Assembly: GCA_032158125.1 (NCBI GenBank)
Contig: JASKOT010000059.1
Coordinates: forward strand, 1 to 48,844
Source of the DNA: Papiliotrema nemorosa
Taxonomy: Eukaryota > Basidiomycota > Tremellomycetes > Tremellales > Rhynchogastremaceae
Length of the DNA stretch: 48,844 nt
Direction of reading: 5' to 3'
A program made the position numbers and the translations under genes. Shown here piece after piece: positions 11,901 through 22,490 of the stretch. The notes under the pieces were generated by a model. The model made no database searches. It was not told where the DNA came from and saw only the letters and a list, made by a program, of their open reading frames with translations. Positions within the stretch are counted from its first letter, which is position 1; each line of letters opens with the position of its first letter.

Positions 11901-14900
11901 AGCAGCCGATTAAGAACAATTTCGGATATGCGTTTGGTTTCCGGAGTGTTGACCTCGACCGCCTCTTCGTCTTCTTCATCGACTTCTTCAACGTCCAAGG
12001 CGGTCTCGCCCAAAAGGTCAAAGTGGAAATTGTCGATAATAGACGAAACGGTTCGGATGTAAAGCTTTTGCTGAGCCGATTTGACGTTGCCAAGCTTGAT
12101 GTACCTAGACAACACGCCATTGTACTTGCCCCATCGCAACTTCGCAGATAAACTACCCACAGACAAGATAGCTTCGTTGACGAAATGGTGATCGGTGACT
12201 TCAGTGGATCCTGAAATGATGTGCTCCAGAATTGGGAGGAAAATATTGGCGATTGTGGTTTCGCGAATATCGTTCTCCTGGATTACATCCCGTAGTCTTC
12301 TCAAAGCACGAGCTCGACGATGGACTTGAATGTGCGAAATGTTGGCAAAGAAGTTGACATCGCCGTCGCCTGTCAAAGACCGAAGTTCGACCAAGGATGG
12401 GATACCATCACAAACGTGAACAGCGTGAGCGATCACGATCATGGCCTCGCTCCGCACGAGTTCCAGCTTATTTCTGATTGACTGCCGCATCCCCGGCAGG
12501 ATGATATGATGAACAGCGTCGACAAATGGTCCCTCGTTTTGAGTTCCGACAAGATCGATAAACCTTTTCAGCAGACTCGACGAGTTTGTACGTAAAGACA
12601 ACTCTTCCGGATCTTTGATCTGGAAAAGAGCTGTTCTGAGCAGAGGTACCCATTGCCGAACGCTCTGAGGGAGATCGATAACATCTGAGTCGTTCAAAGT
12701 CGCAAAAGCGGTCAGTCGTCGATCAAAGTCTGGCTCCTCGAGTCGCTTTGCTGAATATGCATTGAGATCGGCGGCGAGCTTGATGGAGGGCGCCAGACTG
12801 ACATCGCCAGAGAAAGTCTCCAGAGCCGAAATGACGGCTCGACGAGTAGTCGGCAGGTATACTGTTTGAAGAAGATTTGACAGAAGATCGTAACTTCGTG
12901 TAAAGAACTCTGATGAAGTATCGGAAAAGTCGGGCGAGATTGAGAATAGCCTTTGAAGCGTCTGTAGTACGTGGACCTTGAGCTTTTCGGGTTGTTGTCT
13001 GCCCGATTGTCGAAGCATCGGACACAGAAGAGAGGCAAGTTGTTGAGCCTGATGTCCATCTGTGACTACGGCAGAGATACGCGAAAGAATTGACAACAAG
13101 CGTTTCGTCAAGTCGTCGTTGGCAGAGTGAGTTCGAGCTTCGACATATCGTATAACGTTGTCGAGAAGAGGTCGCATACTAGACAAGAGAATTTCCAGGG
13201 TGTCGCGCTCGAGCAAAGAGTCGATGATGTCAAAAACTCGTGCTATCACCGCAGGCTTTACTTTGACTGCAGTGAGACAGTCGAAAGTCTTGGGCAAAGT
13301 TTGTTCGTCGAACTGCACCAGAGAAGGCGCAGCGTCCGGAAGAGCGGCGATAGCAGCAATGAGGTCGAGAACACCCGATGGTGCTTGAGTGTTTTCGACG
13401 TCAAGCTTGGCCAGTCGTGGGGTGATTACGATCGAGAAAATCCGGGGCAGGAACGGCTCAAAGTCGAAATCTACCGAAGCTCGAGGGAATTGCACCAATC
13501 GCTTGATACCTGTTGATCGTATTTGACGCACAGGAGCAGCTCCCTTGCCTTCAGCATCTCCTTCCTCCTCGTCGGCCTCGATTTCATCGACACTATCGAC
13601 ATCGGCCTCCTTATCAATCTGCGCCTGCGCTCTGCCTATCAAGCCGACCGTGGTGGAGATCAGTCTTCGCCAATGAGCCTTCGTTTGGGGCGCCAGATAC
13701 CGCAGAACGTCGGATAACAACGAGAGGAAACCCAATTGTTGTCGACCCGCGCTTTCCTGTAGCTGGGTGTTCTCTGTCTCAAACGGCTCCAGCATGAGAT
13801 TGATGAGTGTCGATAACTCATCTGAAGTGCAGCCACTGAGAGAGGTGAGCACCGCTCGTTTCCTCGCCGCAAGGCCCTGAGAAGAAGATCGTCCCCGGCG
13901 AGCTGTCAAAATCCCGTACAAGAGGCGGATTGTGATGGGTATGATTTCCTCTCGATGTTGAGGGTTGACGACTTCGCCATCGACTCCGAGGGTGAATCGC
14001 GCAAGCTCATCCCTGAATTTTGATTCCTCCAGCAGATTTCGCAGATTCTGCTCGTATGGCAGAATTTTGGGTGATTTGAAAGTAGCGATGCAGCTTACGG
14101 CGAGTCCTTGAAGCTTGGCATCACCTTTGGAGAGAATTCGAAGGTAGAGGGCGTAGAGTTCGTCGGAGCGGAATGCAGCTTTGGGATTGACAAACTTGGC
14201 GAAAAGCTCCATCCAGTTCATCGTGCGTTGTTGTCGTTGTCGTGTCGACAGATGGGACGAGAGCATCGAATCATCTCCATTCTCGGATTGAGCAGCGACC
14301 ACAAAAAAGGCAGGAACCACCACACGTGTATGCTTTTCTGTGATGAGATTGATCTCGCCCAGAGAGCTGAGAAGTTGAGCTTCGTAGTTGATGACATCGA
14401 GTCGGACGGTGGACACTTGAGCCTAAAGAGTTACGCGTTGAGTTATCGACATATAGAAGGACTCACCCCAACTTCCACCGCGTCAAGTGACTCCTCTCGG
14501 CTCGACATATTCCAGGAATCGCCAAGCGATGCGACGAACTTCTCGGCATTATGGCAACGGTACTCGGGTTCGTCTTCTTCTTCGTCTGGCACGGATTTCG
14601 CCGTGGAACCTGGCTGAGCCCAGCCTGGACGTCCACTGCCGATATCCAGCACAGTTGCACTGTCCACCGTAGTGATCTTGTCTATTTCTCTCCAGACGAC
14701 CTGCCATAAAGTCTCTCCATGTTGAGCGCCAACCAAGCCCAACATCTTAATTGTCTCAGTGTATAGGGGACGAAAGTTGACCTTGAGCTGAGAAAGGAGA
14801 TAGGTGATGACTTTGTCGATGACTTCGATATCGTACTTGGCAGATTTGTCCGCCAAGAGTCTTCCCAGTCGGGCGATCTCCGATGTTCTTTCCCGCACGT

Positions 14901-16978
14901 TGCGAAGTGACATCTCGCTGGACTCGATCTGCAAGCATGAGGTCCATAGTTCGCTAAGTTGTGGCGAGCTGCTGTGAATGCTTGTTAGAATTCGCAACGA
15001 GGACGATCGGATTGCCGAATCTGATGCGAGAAGGTTGACATAGAGGTGTTGGGAGTCCAGTGCGGCGAAACTGTTGTCAGAGTTGATTGCTGAAAATGCT
15101 CACCTGCTCCATCTCTCACTGAATGATGCCAGTTTCTCCAAGACCTCTCTGTTCCAAGACCATACAGCCAAGATGTCCGGAAGGCTTCGCGTGATAGTAT
15201 GCTTACAATCCGCCTCGAGATCCTGCATCCCGTCGAAAGCCTCTAGGGCTGCCAGAGCCGCAGCCAGAAGATGCGAATCATTGCAGGCAGAAAGTGCAAA
15301 GTCGTCTCGCGCGCTCTGAACGGACACGTGGCGTAGTCTGATGCTGTCCACGATTTTGACAACATTGGTAACAAATACTGGACCCTCGTTCGGCAAGGTC
15401 GGCAACAGGTGTAAGAGCTGTATTACGACCCGATGCCCTGACCCGGTGTGATCAAGTTGGGTAGCAGACTCGAGTAATGCCGCTAAAGCGGACACGAGCG
15501 ATTTGCGCCATCTTCCCCCTTGAACGTTGGTCAAGCTATCTGTAAGCAGACCTGCTTCAGCAAGATTGTTGAGCAACACCAATGCGTGAAGCGGTTCCGT
15601 GTTGAGTGATGGTAAAATCGTTCGAGCTATATGAGGAATGACGAATTGCTCCAAACCAGCCCATCGTAGCTTGATGAGAGCGTTGACAAAGGCGAAATGC
15701 TCTTCAATTGTGATGGCGTCCCAGTAATGCTGAATCAAGGTGACTCCGGGACTGAGCCATTGCTGTAGTTTCCCGGCCATCAGGCAGCCTACCACTGCTT
15801 CCATCATTGCTCTCCTCCATTCCGATGTCGCCTGTCGGAAAGAGGGGAGAGCTTCGACGAGCTTGAGCATTGTCGGTCTCAACAGGGGCTCGGGGAAGCG
15901 CTTGCCCTTGCGGACGGAAAGTAGGGTGGATAGCAAGCGAAGGAAGGTAGGGACTGCATCGGAGCTGCTGGTACTAATCCGGTTGAGTATTGTTTCGACT
16001 ACCGGAACAATCGAGGTAGCAGTGGTGTGGTGTATAAGCGCGGTGGTTACTTTGATCATGGTAGACGTCTTGCTAGGGCTAGGGTCCCGAGACAAGTCGT
16101 CGAGCAGTATGTCGTAGACCGGAAGTGCCCTCGAGTGCAGCTGCCCGGTCGTTCCTCTGAGACTGTGAGCCCAGACGGCCTCCATGCCTTCGCCGTCATC
16201 TGCAAGCAACAACGATGATAGCCGGTGTAAGCCATCCCCTCGAGCCTTTCGCACCACCCCGACCCATGCATCCGCGGCACATCTGCGGATGTACCGCTTA
16301 TGCTCCAGCCGCAAATAGGGTCGTAAGGCAGACCAAGTCTCGGCGAGAGCCGTGGAACAGGTGGATTCTGCCTTGAGCAGAGTCGAAGCCATGACACGCA
16401 GAGAAAGGGATAGTGTCGAGAAGGCTCGCTCGACAAGCTTGGGGTCCAGAGCCCGAAGCGATGCGATCCTGCATATGTCTCGCGTAGCTTCAGCAAGATA
16501 TGTCACAGCCTCTCCCAGCGTGGTCTCGAACAGAGCTCGATGTACTTGCAATGCCGAGTCGAGTCCAGAGTGCGTCTGATCCTTACCATCGGTGATTCGG
16601 GCATAGAAGTCATGGAAGGAAGAAGCAAGTGCCGGGAGATTATGAAGAGTGATAGGAAGAGTTGTCGTGAGGGGCTGAACGATCTGCTGCAGCTCCTGGA
16701 AAGGGAGAGTCAAGTCAAGTAGAGACAGACGGTCGAGTTCTGCTCTGAAAGGCGTCGACTATCCGTAAGTCACACCTTTACGGTTCGTTTGTAACTCACC
16801 TGTACTTGTGTCGAGCTTTCTCCTTCTTGGTCCTCCCAACCCAAGGGCTTGATCTTACCCGTATCGACGGTGATGTTGTTGATCTGCTGAGTGTATGTGG
16901 CATACTAGGAGAAGTCAGCTCTGGCTCGCCTGTAGACGTGTCGCTCACTCTGAACCTTTTCTGCGGTGGTTCCGCCAT
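8941..16978 (-). CDS. UTP20: Utp20, HEAT-repeat scaffold of the small-subunit processome
   Basis: The exons, in transcript order, are 16978-16949, 16904-16800, 16758-15104, 15070-14467, 14422-9695, 9651-9484, 9432-9267, 9223-9081 and 9036-8941, giving 2564 residues, close to the usual family length. The tiny first exon encodes MAEPPQKRFR, and the next continues YATYTQQINNI, the typical Utp20 N-terminal pattern. The bulk is tandem alpha-helical repeats. A DRIM-type segment includes LLDYPQGKGRIRSQM and YESGRISVMEFLSTVF. The C-terminus is Lys/Arg-rich (SDPKAWAERKSKKG, then KKDSKKRRVK), as expected of a nucleolar protein. Utp20 is a U3 snoRNP-associated factor needed for 18S rRNA maturation. The 51-nt stop-free segment 9433-9483 has perfect splice signals and is treated as an intron. 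One exon of 4728 nt is unusual in this intron-dense neighbourhood. Confidence 0.93.
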
Positions 16979-17248
16979 GATCGAATTGATCTGTCTTCTC
17001 CTGTTCGACGTGCGAAGCAGGGAACAAAAGAGGGGCCGACTATCGGAAGGTCGGATGGGGTCTGCGAGGTGTATGAAATCTTTGCGGCCTGCCCAACCTC
17101 TGGGAAATTATACTCTCCCACGGTGGGCGCGACTTTTTGCCACCCAAACCCAAATCTCGGATCCGGGTGACCATGAGGTGCCCCGCATTCACCTCGACCT
17201 TCAATCGATGCTCTGCCCGCTGTGAATCCACTCTACATCAAGCTCGCC
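16979..17248. promoter_or_regulatory. Divergent promoter region of UTP20 and the Maf-like gene
   Basis: This 270-base interval lies between divergent start codons. Overlapping short frames on both strands show no conserved residues. An in-frame GTG at 17222 precedes the Maf-like ATG but is not a credible eukaryotic start. Confidence 0.5.
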
Positions 17249-18371
17249 ATGTCTTTGGTCAAAGACCCCAAGAGGACGGTGGTTCTGGAAAAGGCACTGA
17301 AAATACCTCTTTTTGCCAAGCTGCAAGGCCGAAGAGTTGTCCTGGCCTCATCCAGCCCTCGGCGAAAGCAGTTGTTCGAGCATGTCGTGGGTGGATGGTC
17401 TGAAAGCATCTGACGCGGGTAAAGGGGATCAGTCCGGAGATTGTCCCGTCGACTTTTGCAGAGAACTTGCCACATGGAGACTTTCAAGACCGTCTTGCCG
17501 ATTACCCCATTGCTACGGCTGGAGAAAAGGTTAGAACAGCTGGCGGACATTGCAAAGATTGTACGGCTGACAAGTCAGGGGATAGAGGTCTATACAAGAT
17601 TGGTTGAGCAGGATGACGAGAACCCTCCAGATATTGTTATCAGTGGTGAGACTCGAGGCAGAATTTCGAATACTCAGTCTCAGCGGATACCGTCGTTATA
17701 TTTCCACCGGAGAAGGACACTCGAGAGGGCGGGCAGTATCACGGCGAGGTATCAGAGATCATGGAGAAGCCAGTAAACAAGGATGAGCAGGTAAACTTCC
17801 TTAATTGACGAGCTGATGGGTTAGCGAGGATGGCTCAATCTGATGTCTGGTCGAACATGTGAGGTGGTCACTGGCGTCACAATAGGTGTGTTGCACACTC
17901 TCTCGTGACGTGTCGCTGAGGACAGTCTATCCATGCGTAGAGGCTCCAGGCTATAAGATAGAGTGAGCAGATTGGCGCCGCTATCCAAGCCTCGTCTCAT
18001 AGATAGGTCTTTGTCGAATTCGACCATTGTCCATTTCTTCGATAATCCTGTAGGTTGTAAGCGTAGCATCAACGCTGACCCGGCAAGAAGGACTTTATTG
18101 ACGCTTATGTCGAATCCGAAGAGGGACTCGACCGAGCAGGAGGCTTTGCGATCCAGGTGAGCCTCGCATTTCTCCATCACTGACCCCGACAGGATCAAGC
18201 AGGACTATTGATTGAGAAGATCGAAGGGAACTACGACAATACTGTTGGGTAAGGCGGCTTCAACTGCAGGACGAGAAAGGCTGATGTTTCAGCTTCCCAT
18301 CTGCGCCATTCTGGCATTGGATGTCGCGTCTGGCGGAAGAAGGCGTCTTTGACGAAGCATGGGCTAGCTAG
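17249..18371 (+). CDS. Maf/YhdE-like nucleoside triphosphate pyrophosphatase
   Basis: Ten exons (17249-17386, 17425-17529, 17579-17645, 17684-17790, 17825-17885, 17926-17962, 18007-18049, 18088-18156, 18193-18248, 18293-18371) give 253 residues. The Maf signature is intact: LASSSPRRKQLFE at 32-44 (substrate-binding loop), EIVPSTFAENLP, ISADTVVIFPP with the catalytic Asp at 105, EVVTGVTI, then YVESEEGLDRAGGFAIQ and GNYDNTVGFP near the end. Maf proteins hydrolyse dTTP, UTP or modified nucleotides to the monophosphate plus pyrophosphate, removing non-canonical nucleotides; in bacteria they are also linked to septum formation. Substrate preference cannot be read from the sequence. It has nine introns in a 762-nt coding sequence, so it is a native eukaryotic gene. 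Its stop codon lies 15 nt from that of the convergent phosphatase gene. Confidence 0.9.
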
Positions 18372-18386
18372 TGCTACATGCTAAGG

Positions 18387-19657
18387 CTACAAAATGATAT
18401 CACGTTGATCTACCGTAATGACGCTTTTATGATCCGGATAGATGGCATATACCTCTTCCCGCTCTACGCAAAGTCGTCCGGCTGCAAAGGGCTCCTGTCG
18501 GTGGTCTGTCTTAGGTGTGATAGTGTAGAGGATCTCCAGGGCCGACAAGACGCCCCCATACGCCGAGGAGATGCCTACAAGATCAGTTTGATGTACGGGA
18601 TCCGGGCTATCTCTCACCGGTATCGATGATGATGATTGTTCCGTTGCACCGGTCGACAATCCTCTCGAAATTGGGCGTATGGCCACCGACGATACGCTTA
18701 ACCCCTAACTTTTCTTGCAGCTCTTTTGCCCACCCGCAGACGACCTGCTCATCTTGCATTTCTGCCAGACCCCTCCACCAATATGGCCCCCCACTGTCAT
18801 ATAACTGGGCTTCTTGGGATGTTGAACCTTTAGGTAGCCCAGAGTACGGATTTGGCGGATAGGGCAGTGCAAGAGGAGGTGTCAGTGCTTTGCGTAGTAG
18901 CGAATGCCCGAGCCCATTGATGGCGGACGGATAAGGAGTCAACCAAGGGAAGGAAGGACGCAGAGAGCCGTGGGTGAAAGACAATCTGGGTGCGGATTTG
19001 TGCGGGCCAAGTGGGACGAGTGCAGTGGTGGAATAACTGCAGTCAGCACCGACGTATGAACATACGTACTTGGCGAGCCATTCCTTGCCCAACCAGCCTT
19101 CACCAGACAAATCGTGCATTCGCTGCTCTGTGGATCCAAAATGCTTGATGTCCGCTTGGGTGACATATCTCCAGTCTCCAATGGCGTTCATAACTTCGTG
19201 GTTACCCAGGATGGACACAACCTGACCGCCTGCAGATGCTGCTTGTCCTCGAAGCTTCTGCATGAGACGGTAGATGTCGAGGGCGTACGTGCCTCGGTCA
19301 ACAATGTCGCCAGTCTGCACAAGTATATCATTACCGGCGCTCCAATTGTCGTCCCGATCGATGACCTTTGCCATGCGCAACACTTTGCGTGCGTTGTCGA
19401 TATCTGCATGTCAGAGCAGAACTGGTTCTCGACTCACCGCCATGCAAATCCCCAATCGCTACTAGGCGTTGCGAGTGAGTTGGATGCCCTGAAGGACGAT
19501 CAGGAAGAGGATGCGTCACGATTGACGCCTTGTGCGCGGATGACCATGCGAGCCATAGCAGAGATATAGAGATCACTGTCAGAGCACTGAGCTGCAACTT
19601 GGACAGCATGGAAAGTGGGGGTAGTGCCGGTGAGCAAACGATGGTCGAAACGGGCAT
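18387..19657 (-). CDS. Membrane-anchored PPP-like (Shewanella-like) metallophosphatase
   Basis: Four exons, in transcript order 19657-19438, 19403-19070, 19036-18618 and 18574-18387, give 386 residues. The metal-binding motifs of calcineurin-like phosphoesterases are all present: GDLHG at 69-73, GDIVDRG at 105-111, GNHE at 140-143, a FTHGSL motif, and GGHT with DTGISSAYGG near the C-terminus. The order and the late GGHT and DTG motifs resemble Shewanella-like phosphatases rather than PP1/PP2A. A hydrophobic stretch near residues 17-38 predicts a signal anchor, so the enzyme is probably in the secretory pathway or a membrane. Substrates are unknown. The intron 19037-19069 is 33 nt and stop-free; removing it joins LAN to YSTTALVPL. 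The gene shares a 66-base divergent promoter with the methyltransferase gene. Confidence 0.85.
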
Positions 19658-19723
19658 GAAGATCAGTCGCGTTTCAGCAGTTCGGGCCCTCTCGTTGATC
19701 CTCTTCGTTCATCCACCTGCAAC
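19658..19723. promoter_or_regulatory. 66-bp bidirectional promoter
   Basis: Only 66 bases separate the start codons of the divergent phosphatase and methyltransferase genes. Both 5' UTRs and both core promoters must fit here or overlap the opposite gene. No TATA box is obvious. Confidence 0.5.
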
Positions 19724-20744
19724 ATGGTGCAGCTCTTCATGGTAGCAGTGGCTGCGCTGCCTTTGATCTTCAGGTTGATTGCGATGGTCGTACCAGAGCC
19801 ATATCTCGAGCCCTATGCGTATTGGACATCGGAATCGCTCAACCTTCGCGAAGGGGAGACTCAGGCGACTTCCAGGTGGAGGAACATGGGTTACTGGGAG
19901 GTATGTAAGGTGTAGCTACTCGAGCTGATTTTAGGACACCGACTCATTTCCTGATGCGGCAGAAGCACTGGCAAGACGCTTGATCGATTTTGCCGACGCA
20001 CCCAAGGGAGGGGCCGTCCTGGACATTGCCCATGGATCCGGTGAATCGCTAGCTCTTCATCTTTCAGCCTACCCACCTCCTGCCCACCTTCACGGCTTGA
20101 CCTCCCAGCGCTCGGAAACCGACGATGCGAGACAGCTGCTCGACTCTTGGCCTCATACCAACACTTCAATTGAGCTTTTCACCGCCTCGGCGAGTTATAG
20201 AGCTGGCAAAGACCTGGACCACCCTCTGAACCCAATGCGTGGCTTTTTGGGTCAACCAGGCGATGCCTCGGGTTACGAAGACGATGACGAGCAACAGCAA
20301 GTGCTTCAACCGGGACCACCTCCATACGATCTGGTCTACATATTAGACGCAATCTACCACTTTCCCCCAGCCGTTCCGTACTTTCTCGCCTCGGTCTTCA
20401 AGGTTCTCCGACCCGGTACAGGTGTTGTAGCCTTCACCGATATACTTCCCCCTCCCAACGTGTCGAACCCTCTCGCTCGGCTCATACTCCCATGGGTACT
20501 GTCGGTTCCGACACGAAACCTATCAAATCGACCCAAGAGTCTGTCCGAATATACGGAGCTGCTGCAGAGAATAGGGTTTGTCGACGTGAAGATTGAGGAT
20601 TGGAGTGAACAAGTTTGGAGTGGTTTCGCCGGCAATCTTAGGCAGCGATCGTGGCCGTGGCAGCAAGTCGCAAAGGTCGTCGAGGCGGCTGAGCGCTCGG
20701 GATGGAAGTTTGTTGCGGTGAGAGGAAGGAGCGGGGCTGCATGA
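19724..20744 (+). CDS. Membrane-anchored SAM-dependent methyltransferase of unknown substrate
   Basis: Two exons (19724-19900 and 19935-20744) give 328 residues. The N-terminus (LFMVAVAALPLIFRLIAMVV) is a single hydrophobic anchor. The methyltransferase fold follows: motif I VLDIAHGSG at 87-95, a post-I acidic region around RSETDDA, motif YDLVYILDAIYHF, and LRPGTGVVAFTDILPP in the motif III position. The C-terminal part contains YTELLQRIGFVDVKIEDW, typical of class I small-molecule methyltransferases. I do not recognise a specific orthologue; lipids or membrane-associated small molecules are possible substrates only by inference from the anchor. The stop codon is 4 nt from that of the convergent RAD18. 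Confidence 0.8.
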
Positions 20745-20748
20745 AGTT

Positions 20749-22003
20749 TCACTCTACCTCTATTGCCGTTTCGACCGCTACCCCTGATCTTTTCTTGTCT
20801 CTCTCCATAATCTCCCTGCGCAGTCGCTCAAAGTCGCTCTTCTTATCCTTGGCGTACTGACTGAGATCCGCAATGACACCTTCTTTACCCTTCTCCTTAT
20901 CTCTCTGACGTGCCGCTTCGGCCGCTTTCAATCTGGCACGCAATGCAGAGATCGATTGAGGGTGAGATGTGTCGAGGTTCGCATTGAAGATGATAATCCA
21001 CTGTTGTGTTCGCCATTGTAGAAGGTCCTTGTCGCCAGTGGTGGGTAAGGAGTATTCCTGCGGTCAATAGCTACCACTTGCACCATTTCTCACATTCAAG
21101 ATTTTTCGCAGATCGGCGGGAGACGTTAGTGAATAGTTGGGCTTGCGTATACGGTCCAACGGTATCCTACAATCAGCATAGGTTGCCTCCAGTTCTCACT
21201 TCTTCTCCTTTACAGAACCTCCGCCAGCGAACACCTTCTTCCAGTCTGCTTTTTGATTACCAGAACCTTGCGTGGTTGCCTTTGGTGGTGGACAACCGCG
21301 TTCGATATGTAGTGGTATAGTAGCGATGGGGAGCTCAGCCTGACAGATTGGACATTGCCCAGTATCTGCATTCAGTCATGGAACATCGCTCGCACACACC
21401 ATTCTCTGACAGCTCCTCATTCTCTTGGATGTCGTCGGAATCCAACACCTCCAAAACGTCGTCATCCTCCACTCGTCTCGCCTTGTTCGGACTCTCGCTA
21501 CCGCTTGATCCCCGAGCCCTCTTGGAAGATGTCGACGATGGTCTGCTGAGAGCTTCGACATGTGGTCGACGGCGGGAAGGTCCAGCCTGAGCATTCTGAC
21601 ACCAAGTAATGATCGTTGGTCTGTTGTCAGGGAAGGCAGCTTGCGTGACTTTACCTAGCAGCATCCCAAGCATCGACAATCTCTTCCAGAGCCCTATTGC
21701 GACGTATGGATCCTTCTGTGATCTTGGAATCGCACAGAGGGCATCGCTTGTCCTTGATTGCGTCCAGGGAAGAACGGATACACTACTATCAGTCGAGGTG
21801 TGGTGAGGTGAGGTGAGGTAGACTCTACACACCTGAGAGCAAAAGGAATGTCCACAAGCTACGGTGACTGGTCCAGAAAATATCTCCTTGCAGATTGGGC
21901 ATATGAGCGACTTGTCGAGTCGCTGAAATTGAGGGTGGGAAGCGGGTATGGGAGGTGGATCACTCGAGAGGGCGGAGAGAAGCGGGTGACTGGACATGTC
22001 CAT
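20749..22003 (-). CDS. RAD18: Rad18, postreplication-repair E3 ubiquitin ligase
   Basis: Six exons, in transcript order 22003-21833, 21782-21655, 21620-21400, 21365-21200, 21166-21094 and 21057-20749, give 355 residues. The RING finger spans C35 to C74 (CPIC, CGHSFC, then CPLC). A UBZ4 zinc finger follows with C178, C181, H193 and C198. A SAP domain near 232-275 contains YSLTSPADLRKIL and LPTTGDKDLL, then the Rad18-typical WIIIFNANLD. The tail is a charged coiled coil. RING, UBZ and SAP in that order are diagnostic of Rad18, which with Rad6 mono-ubiquitinates PCNA at stalled forks. The protein is shorter than the yeast and human forms (about 490 residues), mostly in linkers. The first ATG of the frame was chosen. 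Confidence 0.93.
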
Positions 22004-22490
22004 GGTGGACAAGTAATCGCGCGACGCTCGGTGAACGGAAAGTTGAGCTTAGCCTTGACCGAGCTGCTCGTGACAGTCTGCGCGAGTGCGACAAAGAAGG
22101 AGGTTGCTGCTCGAGTGAAGGAAATAAGACGACACTGGCAGCAACATGAAATCTGACTAGGCCTCGGGTGGGTGGCAAAGAGAGAGCGGCGGAGACGCGT
22201 CGAGCCAGTGGTGAGCCAGGAGTTCCAAGTTGGGGCAAACTTGAGGGTGTCCGCCTCTGATACAATCAGCCGAGTATAGTCCTTGACTGATCAGACATTC
22301 ATATCACTGTATGCATGTAGAGCCAAATGGACCAGTGAAGAGGTGGGCTGTCGGGATAGCTGCTTATTCTGGGTGGCGACTCTTCCGTTTGGCGTGTGGT
22401 GGAGGTCACGTTGACAAAATGTTGGTTCCCTCCTCTCCTCCTACTTGACATTCCGACCTGCCGACTGCAACGCAAAAAGAGCTTCCCCAC
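22004..22490. promoter_or_regulatory. Divergent promoter region of RAD18 and GCS1
   Basis: This 487-base region lies between divergent start codons. Short frames on both strands have no conserved features. I see no RNA gene or repeat. Confidence 0.5.

Noticed and set aside
17249..18371. Bacterial transfer of the Maf gene
   Set aside because: The gene has nine typical introns and Maf proteins are widespread in eukaryotes.
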